64,000 bases of DNA from Aminobacter aganoensis. GTDB lineage: Bacteria > Pseudomonadota > Alphaproteobacteria > Rhizobiales > Rhizobiaceae. The notes under the pieces were generated by a model, which was not told the DNA's origin, searched no databases, and worked only from the letters and a program-made list of their open reading frames with translations. This document shows positions 25,003-33,553 of this stretch, piece after piece (the first letter of the stretch is position 1; each line of letters starts with the position of its first letter). The stretch lies in NCBI RefSeq assembly GCF_014206975.1, contig NZ_JACHOU010000008.1:1-64000 (forward strand), given 5' to 3'. The translations under genes and the position numbers were made by a program.

Positions 25003-25896
25003 ATGACCGCATCCTCCCTGACCCTGCAGGCTGAAAATGGCATCGACCGCACCGCGCGCCGTGCCGCCTTCCTGCACCATGGCGCCAGCATCCTGCTGCT
25101 TGCCGTGGTCGGCGCGGTGTTCGCCTTTCCGATCCTGTGGGCGGCCATGTCGTCGCTCAAGTCGACCGACGACATCATCACCGGAACCTATCCGCTGTCG
25201 TGGTCGTCCTTCGTGCCGCTCAAGGCGACGCTCGAAAACTACGTCTATCTGTTCAGCGAGCTGAATTTTCAGCGCAACCTGCTCAATACACTGATCGCCG
25301 CCTGCGGCCAGGTCAGCGTCGCAGTGATCACCTCGTCGCTCGCCGGCTATGCGTTCGCCCGCCTCAACTTTCCGTTCCGCGATGTCGTGTTCGGGTTGCT
25401 TTTGCTGACGGCGTTCGTGCCGGTCGAGGCGATCATCGTGCCGCTCTACCGGATCATGCACTGGCTCGGGCTGGTTTCCACCTATCCGGCACTGTTCCTG
25501 CCCTTCGCCTGCAACCCCTTCGGCATCTTCCTGATGCGCCAGGCCTTCCGCGACATCCCGGTCGAGATGGAAGAGGCCGCCCGGCTGGATGGCGCCAGCC
25601 CGTTGCGCATCTTCTTTTCCATCGCCCTGCCCAACGTGCGCCCCACCCTGGCGACGCTGGTGCTGATCCAGTTCATCTGGTCGTGGAACGCCTATCTCTG
25701 GCCGCTCGTCATCATGCAGGATCCCAACAAGCAGATCGCCCAGGTGGCCATCGCCAACCTCAAGTCGATCCCCAACTCGCCGATGGATGGTCCGCTGTTT
25801 GCCGCCGCGACCGCCGTGACGATACCGCTCGTCATCCTGTCGATCGTGCTGCAGCGCTACTACGTTCGCGGCCTCGTCACCTCCGGCATGAAATAA
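25003..25896 (+). CDS. Sugar-type ABC transporter permease (MalG/UgpE-like)
   Basis: The 297-residue partner permease shows the MalG-type layout: an N-terminal helix followed by FPILWAAMSSLKSTDDIITG, a periplasmic segment, and the EAA loop DIPVEMEEAARLDGASPLRI FFSIALP. A CAGGAG site overlaps the end of the previous gene. A small perfect hairpin follows its stop codon before the first TIM-barrel gene. Confidence 0.92.
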   Translation: MTASSLTLQAENGIDRTARRAAFLHHGASILLLAVVGAVFAFPILWAAMSSLKSTDDIITGTYPLSWSSFVPLKATLENYVYLFSELNFQRNLLNTLIAACGQVSVAVITSSLAGYAFARLNFPFRDVVFGLLLLTAFVPVEAIIVPLYRIMHWLGLVSTYPALFLPFACNPFGIFLMRQAFRDIPVEMEEAARLDGASPLRIFFSIALPNVRPTLATLVLIQFIWSWNAYLWPLVIMQDPNKQIAQVAIANLKSIPNSPMDGPLFAAATAVTIPLVILSIVLQRYYVRGLVTSGMK

Positions 25897-25898
25897 CC

Positions 25899-25917
25899 CG
25901 GCGCCACGCTGGCGCCG
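25899..25917 (+). other. Intercistronic hairpin after the second permease gene
   Basis: CGGCGCCA, loop CGC, TGGCGCCG is a perfect eight-pair stem two bases after the stop codon, with no T-run. It may separate transporter and enzyme parts of the mRNA. Confidence 0.45.
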
Positions 25918-25954
25918 ACCGCATCCAACAAACCTGAAAGAGGGAAGATCCGGC

Positions 25955-27031
25955 ATGAGGATTGGCATCGACGGCCGCAAGATACCCGAGGCCGCAAAGC
26001 GCGGCCCCGTCGGCAGTCTCGACCACGGCAAGAGCCTGGGCATGGCCGGCCTGTTTTACCGCACCGTGCTCGACATGAGCCCGACGCTCGACCTCGGCGA
26101 ACTTCGTGCCATCCGGACCCGTGCCGACGAACTTGGCATGTATCTCGAGACCGGCCTCGGCAAGGTCAATCCTTATGCCAGCCCGGAGGCGCCCGAACTG
26201 CGCCTGGTCGGCGATGGCGACATCGTCCTGGGGTTCCGTCGGATGATGGAAGCCTGCGTTGCCATCGGCTGCACCGAGCTGTGGATCGCCACGGCCAACT
26301 ACAAGCCGGTCTACAGCGCCCGTTTTGCCTACGACCGCTTCCGCACCGACGTGACCTGGCCGGAACAGCTCGAGGCGACGAAGAGCTTCCTGCTCAAGCT
26401 GGCGCCGATCGCCCGCGACCTGGGCGTGCACATGAACATGGAAACGCACGAGGAGATCACCACCTTCGAGCTGCTGCGCCTGATCGAGGCCGTCGGCGAA
26501 GACGTCATGGGCGTCGTGCTCGACACGCTCAACCCGATGCAGCGCGCCGAGCATCCGGTCTTCGCCGCTCGCCGTGTCGCACCCTATGTCCGGCAGACGC
26601 ACATCAAGGACGCCTATCTCGCCCATGTCCCGGGCGGCGTCACCATCCAGTCGCGCGCCTGCGGCGATGGCGTCGTCGATTTCCGCGAGGTCCTGAAGGT
26701 GCTGGCCGCGCACAACCCGACACTGAACCTGTCGCTGGAATGCGCCGGCCCGCGCGAAGCGAATTTCGTGCCGCGCCACACCTTGCTCGAGGTCTTCGAC
26801 CGCGGCTGGCTGGCGAATCATCCCGATCTCGGCATCGACGAATATGCCGCCTTCCTCGAACTCGTGCAGGCCTATGCCGGCCGCATCGCATCGGGCGAGG
26901 TGCCGAGCTGGGACGCCTATGTCGCGGCACCCTTCGACTATGAGGAGTCCGTCGCCACCATCAGAAAGAGCACGGCCCACCTTCGCGCCATCTGCGACGA
27001 GTTGCAGCTTCCGCTCGAGGCCGCGGCATGA
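25955..27031 (+). CDS. Sugar phosphate isomerase/epimerase-like TIM-barrel protein, probably active
   Basis: The 358-residue protein belongs to the xylose-isomerase-like TIM barrels (AP endonuclease family 2 superfamily). All four expected metal ligands are present: E163 (NMETHEE), D190 (VVLDTLNP), H216 (QTHIKDA) and E262 (SLECAGP). It could therefore act as an isomerase, epimerase or dehydratase on a hydroxy-carbonyl compound. An AGAGGGAAG site precedes the start. Its stop overlaps the start of its paralogue by four bases. Substrate unknown. Confidence 0.85.
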   Translation: MRIGIDGRKIPEAAKRGPVGSLDHGKSLGMAGLFYRTVLDMSPTLDLGELRAIRTRADELGMYLETGLGKVNPYASPEAPELRLVGDGDIVLGFRRMMEACVAIGCTELWIATANYKPVYSARFAYDRFRTDVTWPEQLEATKSFLLKLAPIARDLGVHMNMETHEEITTFELLRLIEAVGEDVMGVVLDTLNPMQRAEHPVFAARRVAPYVRQTHIKDAYLAHVPGGVTIQSRACGDGVVDFREVLKVLAAHNPTLNLSLECAGPREANFVPRHTLLEVFDRGWLANHPDLGIDEYAAFLELVQAYAGRIASGEVPSWDAYVAAPFDYEESVATIRKSTAHLRAICDELQLPLEAAA

Positions 27032-27960
27032 TCGGCATCGTCAAGAGTTCATTGCCTGAGGGCCGCAGCCTGGACGCGTGCGAAGCCTTGCGCTCCGCCG
27101 CCCAGAAGGGCCTCAAGGGCGTGTTGTTCAACTCGCTGATCGACCTGAGCCCGGCCCTCGATCCGGCTGAACTGCGTGCCGTGCGTACCGAGGCCGACCG
27201 TCTTGGTCTCTACATCTCCTCGATGTTGGGGGTGCTCAACCCTGCACTGCCCTTCCGTGGCGAAGCCGTGGCCAAGGCAGGCGGCGGCGATCTGGAGACG
27301 GGCGTCAAGCGCCTGGTCCGCCTCGCTGCCGACATCGGCATCCATGACATGTTCTTCGTCATCGGCATGATCGAGGAGCGGTTCCATGACACCGTGAGCT
27401 GGCACGACCAGCGCCAGTCACTTGCGGCGATGCTGCTGCGCTGCGCACCGGTGCTGCGTGAGTGCAGGTCGAAGCTGCTGCTGAAGACCCACGAGGAGAT
27501 CACCACCTCGGAAGTCGTGTCGCTGGTCAGGACGGTCGGCCCGGACCTGCTCGCCATCGCCTTCGATCCGGTCAATGTCGTCTGTCGGCTCGAAGACCCG
27601 CTTGAGGCGGCACAACGGGTGGCGCCTTATGTCGCCCAGGTTCACGTCGATGATGCCATCGTCCGTTTCCAGGACGGCGGCATCCGCCGATACCTCGCGC
27701 CCATCGGCGAAGGCGTCCTCGATTGGGCAGCGATCATGGCGCTGATGCCCGACGCCAAAGTGTGGGTCGAGATGCACAGCGGCCAGTTCGCCATGCCGAT
27801 CTTCGACCCTGCTTGGTTGCACGCCCAGCCCGATATCGCCCTTGCCGAATACGCTTCGGTGCTTGCCATGGCAGCCAGCTTCGGACGGCGCGCAATGCCC
27901 TGGAACCAGGACACGCCTGTCGAACGCCTGCCGAACGCCCTGCGGAGATTCCAGCCATGA
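27028..27960 (+). CDS. TIM-barrel paralogue with an altered metal site
   Basis: This 310-residue protein is clearly related to the preceding one (shared SPALDPAELRAVRTEADRLG, THEEITTSEV, RVAPYVAQVHVDDA). It keeps D180, H206 and E248 of the metal site, but the first ligand is Lys153 (LKTHEE) where the neighbour has Glu163. It is also about 50 residues shorter. It may be a non-catalytic partner of its neighbour or have a different chemistry. Both its ends overlap neighbours by four bases, so synthesis is tightly coupled. Confidence 0.82.
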   Translation: MIGIVKSSLPEGRSLDACEALRSAAQKGLKGVLFNSLIDLSPALDPAELRAVRTEADRLGLYISSMLGVLNPALPFRGEAVAKAGGGDLETGVKRLVRLAADIGIHDMFFVIGMIEERFHDTVSWHDQRQSLAAMLLRCAPVLRECRSKLLLKTHEEITTSEVVSLVRTVGPDLLAIAFDPVNVVCRLEDPLEAAQRVAPYVAQVHVDDAIVRFQDGGIRRYLAPIGEGVLDWAAIMALMPDAKVWVEMHSGQFAMPIFDPAWLHAQPDIALAEYASVLAMAASFGRRAMPWNQDTPVERLPNALRRFQP

Positions 27961-29429
27961 CCGACCTTCTGCTGCTTCACGGCACCGTCATCGCGGTCGA
28001 CCGCGAGCGCCGCATCATCGAGGACGGCGCGGTTGCCATCTCGGGCGACCGCATCGTCGAGGTTGGCACATCGGCCGACCTCGAACCCAAGCACGCCGGC
28101 AAGAAGGTGATCGACTGCCGGGGCAAGCTGATCATTCCTGGTCTCGTCGATGCTCATGGCCACGCCGGCCATTCGCTGATCAAGACGATCGGCGCCGACA
28201 GCCCGTCGGTGTGGATGCGCATCGTCACCCCGACCTATTTCCACTATACGACGCGCGACTTCTGGTATGCCGACGGCCTGGTTTCGGGCCTCGAACGCCT
28301 GCGCGCCGGCGTGACCACCGGCGCCAGCATCATCGCCTCGATGCCGCGCAGCGACGATCCGGTCTTCGGCATCAATCACGCCCGCGCCTATGCGGAAGTG
28401 GGCATTCGCGAGATCCTCTGCGTCGGGCCGACAGGATTGCCCTGGCCGCATCCGGTCACGCGCTGGGAGAGCGGCAGGCCGGAGCGCCGGAACATCGGCT
28501 TCGAAGAGATGATCGAAGGCGCCGAAGCGGTGATCGAAGCCTGCAATGGCAGCGCCGATGGCCGCATCAAGGTCTACCTGACCCCGTTCACCATCGTGCC
28601 TTCGGTCGACCCGTCAAACCCGACGACGCCCGACAAGGCGACCAGGCTTACCGACGACGACCGCATGCAGGCGCGCCGGGTGCGCGAGACCGCCCGCAAA
28701 TGGGGCGTCCGCATCCATTCCGACGCCTTCGCCGGCCATGTCCGGATGGCGTTCCAGGACAAGGAAAACGCCCTGCTCGGCCCGGACGTGCACCTGCAGC
28801 ACTGCATCGGCCTGTCGCACGAGGAGGTCGATATCCTTGCCGAGACCGGCACCCACATGACCCATTCGCCGGGTGGCCGCGCGCCGATCCTCGACATGAT
28901 CTCGAAGGGCGTCAATGTCGCCATCACCTCGGATGGAACCGCGCCGCGCCGGCCGTTCGACATGTTCCAGATGGCGCGCATGGCCCAGTTCGGCCAGCAG
29001 TTCCTACATGCAGACCAGTATCTACTGCCGCCCGGCAAGCTGCTCGAAATGATCACCGTCGATGCGGCCAGGGCGCTCGGGCTCGAACACGAGATCGGCT
29101 CGCTCGAAGCCGGCAAGAAGGCCGACGTCACCATCCTCGACATGCGCCAGCCGCACCTGACGCCGAACTGGATGTTTGTGCACCGCCTGATGTACCAGGC
29201 GGTCGGATCGGACGTCGACACCGTCATCGTCGACGGCAAGATCCTGATGCAGGATCGCAAGGTGCTGACCACCGATGTCCGCGACGCGCTCGATTTCGGC
29301 GAGCGCGAGGCCCGCGCCCTGGTCGAGCGCGCCGGCCTGCAAGCCCATATGCGCGACCCGGGCTGGGGCAAGCTCAGCCGCAGCTTCGACGAGCCGATCG
29401 ATCTGCCGCTGCCGCCCGCGGTCGACTGA
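27957..29429 (+). CDS. Metal-dependent amidohydrolase (AtzA/TrzN/deaminase superfamily)
   Basis: The 490-residue enzyme has the amidohydrolase layout: N-terminal beta-sandwich strand, then H67 and H69 (DAHGHAGHS), H254 (IHSDAFAGH), H282 (LQHCIG) and D326 (ITSDGTAP). In many deaminases of this group a catalytic Glu lies three residues after the third His; here that position is Ala257. Substrates of relatives include guanine, 8-oxoguanine, triazines and methylthioadenosine. It starts within the preceding gene's stop codon. Its partner importer and TIM-barrel proteins suggest a nitrogen-containing, perhaps sugar-linked, compound. Confidence 0.85.
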   Translation: MTDLLLLHGTVIAVDRERRIIEDGAVAISGDRIVEVGTSADLEPKHAGKKVIDCRGKLIIPGLVDAHGHAGHSLIKTIGADSPSVWMRIVTPTYFHYTTRDFWYADGLVSGLERLRAGVTTGASIIASMPRSDDPVFGINHARAYAEVGIREILCVGPTGLPWPHPVTRWESGRPERRNIGFEEMIEGAEAVIEACNGSADGRIKVYLTPFTIVPSVDPSNPTTPDKATRLTDDDRMQARRVRETARKWGVRIHSDAFAGHVRMAFQDKENALLGPDVHLQHCIGLSHEEVDILAETGTHMTHSPGGRAPILDMISKGVNVAITSDGTAPRRPFDMFQMARMAQFGQQFLHADQYLLPPGKLLEMITVDAARALGLEHEIGSLEAGKKADVTILDMRQPHLTPNWMFVHRLMYQAVGSDVDTVIVDGKILMQDRKVLTTDVRDALDFGEREARALVERAGLQAHMRDPGWGKLSRSFDEPIDLPLPPAVD

Positions 29430-29435
29430 CGCTAC

Positions 29436-29460
29436 GACCGGCGCGTCTTTCGCGCCGGTC
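29436..29460 (+). other. Perfect intercistronic inverted repeat
   Basis: GACCGGCGCG, loop TCTTT, CGCGCCGGTC is a ten-pair perfect stem six bases after the amidohydrolase stop. The bases after it are not T-rich, so it probably attenuates or stabilises rather than terminates before the ATPase gene. Confidence 0.5.
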
Positions 29461-29496
29461 GAATCCACCAACGCCGCATCCTGAGGGAGACAGAAG

Positions 29497-30588
29497 ATGG
29501 CCCAGATCGATATCCGTGACGTCCGTAAATCCTATGGCACGACCGCCGTCCTGCACGGCGTCTCGATCGACATCCCCGATGGCGAGTTCGTCATTCTCGT
29601 CGGCCCCTCCGGCTGCGGAAAATCGACGCTGCTGCGCATGATCGCCGGCCTCGAAACGGTCACCAGCGGCGACATCCAGATCGGCAATCGCGTCGTCAAC
29701 CACGTCGCCCCCAAGGACCGCGACGTCGCCATGGTGTTCCAGTCCTATGCGCTCTATCCGCACATGAGCGTCTACGACAACATGGCCTTTTCCCTGCAAC
29801 TCGCCCGCGTTCCCAAGGCGGACATCGACACGCGCATTCGCAACGCCGCCGAAATGCTGAGCCTGACGGCGCTGCTCCAGCGCTACCCCCGCCAGCTCTC
29901 CGGCGGCCAGCGCCAGCGCGTCGCCATGGGCCGGGCCATCGTGCGCAACCCGCAGGTCTTCCTGTTCGACGAACCGCTTTCCAACCTCGACGCCAAGTTG
30001 CGCGTCCAGATGCGCACTGAAATCAAGGCCCTGCACCAGCGCCTGAAGACCACCACCGTCTACGTCACCCACGACCAGATCGAAGCAATGACCATGGCCG
30101 ACAGGATCGTGGTTATGCATGACGGGATCGTCGAGCAGATCGGCACGCCGCTCGACCTCTACGACCGCCCGGTCAACCTGTTCGTCGCCGGCTTCATCGG
30201 CTCACCGGCGATGAACTTCCTTAGCGGACGCATCGCCGCCGACGGCAGCAAGGCCTTCATCACCGACGACGGCTACCGGCTTCCGCTCAAGAACGTCCCG
30301 GCCGACGGCGCCGGTCGCCAGGCGATCTACGGCATCCGTCCTGAGCACTTCGTGCTTGGCGGCGCCAATTCTGTCCCGCTCACCGTTGAGGTCATCGAGC
30401 CGACCGGCTCGGAAACCCAGGTGTTCGCCAAGCTGGGGGACAACAACGTCGTCGGCGTGTTCCGCGAGCGCATCGACGTGCGGCCCGGGCAGGCCATTTC
30501 GGTTGTCCCCGACCTGGACCATGTGCATCTGTTCGACGCCGACACCGGTGTCCGCCTCGTTGCCCGCAAGGAAGCGCTGGCAGCATGA
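29497..30588 (+). CDS. Sugar-type ABC transporter ATP-binding protein (UgpC/MalK-like)
   Basis: The 363-residue ATPase has Walker A GPSGCGKSTLLRMIAG, signature QLSGGQRQRVAMGRAI and Walker B VFLFDEPLSNLDAKL. The C-terminal third is the OB-fold regulatory domain typical of MalK/UgpC (GIRPEHF near residue 286). GAGGGAGAC precedes the ATG. It completes the importer formed by the binding protein and two permeases, and is the last gene of the series. The next gene is convergent. Confidence 0.93.
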   Translation: MAQIDIRDVRKSYGTTAVLHGVSIDIPDGEFVILVGPSGCGKSTLLRMIAGLETVTSGDIQIGNRVVNHVAPKDRDVAMVFQSYALYPHMSVYDNMAFSLQLARVPKADIDTRIRNAAEMLSLTALLQRYPRQLSGGQRQRVAMGRAIVRNPQVFLFDEPLSNLDAKLRVQMRTEIKALHQRLKTTTVYVTHDQIEAMTMADRIVVMHDGIVEQIGTPLDLYDRPVNLFVAGFIGSPAMNFLSGRIAADGSKAFITDDGYRLPLKNVPADGAGRQAIYGIRPEHFVLGGANSVPLTVEVIEPTGSETQVFAKLGDNNVVGVFRERIDVRPGQAISVVPDLDHVHLFDADTGVRLVARKEALAA

Positions 30589-30630
30589 TTCAGATACGCT
30601 GGGCGATCCCCGGCGTGCCGCGCGGAAAGG

Positions 30631-31911
30631 TCAGGTCTCGATGGCGCTGGCCCTTGCCTGGTCCGCATGGACCCGAATGGCGGCAGCACAGGCATCGAGA
30701 TAGGCATAGCCATATCTCAGATCGGGTTCGAGATACGCACCCTCGCCCCATTCGTTCCAGGCGTTGATGAAAACCAGGCGCTGGTCGGGAGGATTTTTCG
30801 ATGCGCGCTGCATGGCCTGCGTCAGCCACTGCTCGAACAGCTTGGGTGTCGATCCATGGTAGATTTGGGCGGAACGGGGCAGACGCGCGCTGTTGTCCCA
30901 CGATGGCATGACCCCCGGATGGACCACGCCCTGCCCCGCCGGTTTGGCCTTTTCGGCAGCCACCACATCGGCATAGTTTCGAATTCGGCCACCATCCCTG
31001 AAATGGGAGACTGCCAGGCCCTTTTCGATGTTGGTTGTGCGGACCTGGTGCGGCGGAAACTCCGACAAGGCGTCGAAGCCATATTGCTCGTGGCCGGCGA
31101 AATCGAAGGCGTTGGTCGCGATCAAATAGATGCCCGGATAGCCCATCCGTTCCATTTCGTCGCGCCAGCGCGCAATGGTTGCCTTTAGGTCGGGAAAGAG
31201 GCTGGCACGATAGATCGTGAAAACCGGCTTGCCGTCGATCTTCAGGTAGCGCTGATCGCGGAAATACCTGTCGAGACCGCGAATGACGGCGATGTCGTCT
31301 TCGGCCGAATGCCTCTGTGCCATGAGCACGTCCTGCTCGCGGCCGGACCAGCGCCGCGACCACGTCTCGTTGGCCCAGCACAGGCAGAACGGCAGATCGA
31401 GGCTCGTCGTCTCCAGATAGTGGTCGAGCGGCCTCTCGAGCAGCCGCCTGCCACCAAACCAGTAGAAATGAAAACAGAAGGCCGAGATGCCATGGAGCTT
31501 GGCAAGTTCGACCTGTCGTTCCATGACTTCCGGCAGGCGCAGGTCGTAGTAGCCGAGTTCTCCCGGAAGCCGCGGCTGATAGTGGCCCTCGAAGACAGGA
31601 AACGCGCGCGCCACGTTGCGCCACTCGGTGAACCCCTTGCCCCACCACGCGTCGTTTTCCTCGATCGCATGGTACTGCGGCAGGTAGTAGGCGATCAGCC
31701 GGACGTCGGCCTGCGGCGGCTCTTCGGCTGAAATCGGCACGTGGTCGGTAGGCGGGTAACGTCCCATCGCATTGCCGACATAGCAATCATACATCCGAGC
31801 GCCCGTTGCGGAATGCCAGGTTCCGGGCCGGACGGCACGGCGCAACAAGGCCCACAGCTTGCGCGGCCATGACACCTGCTCGCGCCATGGAACCCCGGCG
31901 CGCTCGCTCAT
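30631..31911 (-). CDS. WbsX-type glycan biosynthesis protein (GH99-like), copy 1
   Basis: The 426-residue protein matches the WbsX family found in O-antigen clusters, which has a glycoside-hydrolase-99-like TIM barrel. Markers are LIAYYLPQYHAIEENDAWWG, FHFYWFGGRRLLERP, LCWANETWSRRW and FINAWNEWGEGAYLEPD. Whether family members transfer or trim sugars is not settled. Its ATG overlaps the stop of the GT2 gene by four bases. A second copy is encoded two genes upstream. Confidence 0.85.
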   Translation of the reverse strand: MSERAGVPWREQVSWPRKLWALLRRAVRPGTWHSATGARMYDCYVGNAMGRYPPTDHVPISAEEPPQADVRLIAYYLPQYHAIEENDAWWGKGFTEWRNVARAFPVFEGHYQPRLPGELGYYDLRLPEVMERQVELAKLHGISAFCFHFYWFGGRRLLERPLDHYLETTSLDLPFCLCWANETWSRRWSGREQDVLMAQRHSAEDDIAVIRGLDRYFRDQRYLKIDGKPVFTIYRASLFPDLKATIARWRDEMERMGYPGIYLIATNAFDFAGHEQYGFDALSEFPPHQVRTTNIEKGLAVSHFRDGGRIRNYADVVAAEKAKPAGQGVVHPGVMPSWDNSARLPRSAQIYHGSTPKLFEQWLTQAMQRASKNPPDQRLVFINAWNEWGEGAYLEPDLRYGYAYLDACAAAIRVHADQARASAIET

Positions 31912-32750
31912 GAACGCCCGCCGGCATTGTCCATCGGGCGAGCATTGAGGCCGCGCAGGAAGCCGAGAAGCTTGGAACGCCGCGCGCTGCTAAACAGCAC
32001 ATGGGGCGCCATCAGCTTCAGCCACGAGCGGTGGCGCTCCGCCGGCAGGTCGAGGCGCAGGTGATGCTTGTTCATGACATAGACGAGCGAACGGCCCATG
32101 GCTTCGCCCTTGATACGTCCGGACTGTGCCGATCGGGCGCTGGAGCAGCCTTCGGCGTGATCGATCACAGCCGCGGCAGCGAGCCGAATCCCGATGCCAG
32201 CCTGCCGCAGGCGCAAGCTGAGGTCATCATCCTCATGGAACAGGAAAATGTTCTGGTCGAAGCCGCCAACCCGTTCGAAATGCTCGCGGCGGATGAAGAT
32301 GCACGCGCCATGCAGAACCGGAATGTCGCAATCGCTGTCGGGCGGCGCCCCAAGCCAGAAATCGGAGGCCGGCAGCAGCCTCGACCAGCGCCTGAAGCGA
32401 CGGCGCGTACCTGAATAGAAGCGCGGATTGAAGGCAGCGTGTGGGTAGGAAGCCGCAGCCGACACCAGCGCCTCGATGGCGCCGGGTTCGAACCTGACGT
32501 CCGGATTGACGAACAGCAGGAACGCCCCGTCGCCGGCAGCGGCGCCCACGTTGCAGGCGCTGCCATAACCGACGTTTTCGCCGATTTCGACAACCTCGAC
32601 GCCGGCAGCCGCCGCCACCGCGACGGAACCATCGGAACTGCCATTGTCGACAACGATGACATTCACAAAGTCGGGGATGCTGCCAAGAAACGGCCCAAGA
32701 ACCGAACCGCTATTGTAGCTCACGACGATCAGATCGATGTCGAAGTTCAT
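31908..32750 (-). CDS. Family 2 glycosyltransferase
   Basis: The 280-residue protein has the GT2 N-terminal fold: DLIVVSYNSG, VVDNGSSDGS, NVGYGSACNVG, and a nucleotide-sugar site FVNPDVRFEPG. The later FLFHEDDDLSLRLRQAG resembles rhamnosyl-transferases of the WbbL type, and dTDP-rhamnose genes are nearby. A rhamnosyl-transferase role in surface polysaccharide synthesis is therefore likely but inferred. No membrane segments are seen. Confidence 0.88.
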   Translation of the reverse strand: MNFDIDLIVVSYNSGSVLGPFLGSIPDFVNVIVVDNGSSDGSVAVAAAAGVEVVEIGENVGYGSACNVGAAAGDGAFLLFVNPDVRFEPGAIEALVSAAASYPHAAFNPRFYSGTRRRFRRWSRLLPASDFWLGAPPDSDCDIPVLHGACIFIRREHFERVGGFDQNIFLFHEDDDLSLRLRQAGIGIRLAAAAVIDHAEGCSSARSAQSGRIKGEAMGRSLVYVMNKHHLRLDLPAERHRSWLKLMAPHVLFSSARRSKLLGFLRGLNARPMDNAGGRS

Positions 32751-32789
32751 ATTATTGTCCGCATCTCAGAGCGACAACTCCCGCAGAGC

Positions 32790-33545
32790 TCAAGGCACTC
32801 GAAAGCACACCCCGACACCATCTATAGGTTCCATTCTCAAATCTAGCGATCGCGATTGAAGGAAGTCATCGACTGCCTGCTTGGCGGCCGGCACCACGTT
32901 GTAATCGTCAACTATTACCCAGCCACCGGTTGGAATACGGTCATAGAGATGGACCAGCGGATCGATAGTAGATTCGTACATATCACCGTCGAGTCGTAGC
33001 ACCGCTACGTTTTTGCATGGGAGCGTCGGCATGGTGTCACGAAACCACCCTTTTACAAAAACGACTTGGTCATCGAGCAGATCAAACTTCGCAAAATTTG
33101 ATCTCACGGCATCCAAGGATACCGACAAGTCTACGTAGTTATGGAAGACGGAGCCTTCGTCCACTGGAAACTTGTCGGGGTTCGGGCGCGGAAGACCCTC
33201 GAACGAATCGCAAGCAAAAACTCTGCGGTCCGTTACGCAATATGCCTGTAACACCGCACGGGCCATGATACTTGCTCCGCCCCTCCAAACGCCGGTCTCC
33301 ACGAAATCTCCCGGAACATCCGAGCCGATCACGGATTCCAAAAGTCTCCTCACATTCTCCAGGCGCTTTGATCCGACCATGGTGAAAGCGCGTGAAGGCC
33401 AGTCCCAACCGTGAGCCCTGAGGTTGGCGTCATATGCCACTGCCCCGCTCGCAGGCAGCGGTGGATCCTCGCATATCGAACCATCAAGCGATGCGGCAAC
33501 CACTTTGAGATAGCGATTGCGAATATCTTGAATATAGTCGCCCAT
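32790..33545 (-). CDS. TylF/MycF-type O-methyltransferase
   Basis: The 251-residue protein fits the macrocin-O-methyltransferase (TylF) family, which methylates sugar hydroxyls. It shows the SAM site FVETGVWRGGASIMARAVL, CDSFEGLPRPN, the metal motif LRLDGDMYEST and VIVDDYN. In this cluster it would methylate a deoxysugar such as rhamnose, before or after transfer. Codon choice is visibly more A+T-rich than the flanking rfb genes, as for the next two genes, suggesting separate acquisition. Confidence 0.88.
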   Translation of the reverse strand: MGDYIQDIRNRYLKVVAASLDGSICEDPPLPASGAVAYDANLRAHGWDWPSRAFTMVGSKRLENVRRLLESVIGSDVPGDFVETGVWRGGASIMARAVLQAYCVTDRRVFACDSFEGLPRPNPDKFPVDEGSVFHNYVDLSVSLDAVRSNFAKFDLLDDQVVFVKGWFRDTMPTLPCKNVAVLRLDGDMYESTIDPLVHLYDRIPTGGWVIVDDYNVVPAAKQAVDDFLQSRSLDLRMEPIDGVGVCFRVP

Positions 33546-33553
33546 ATCTACGC

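Noticed and set aside
24016-26043. Minus-strand frame of 675 codons opposite the permease genes
   Set aside because: Rich in His, Asp, Gln and Gly, typical of antisense to hydrophobic permeases; no recognisable domain.
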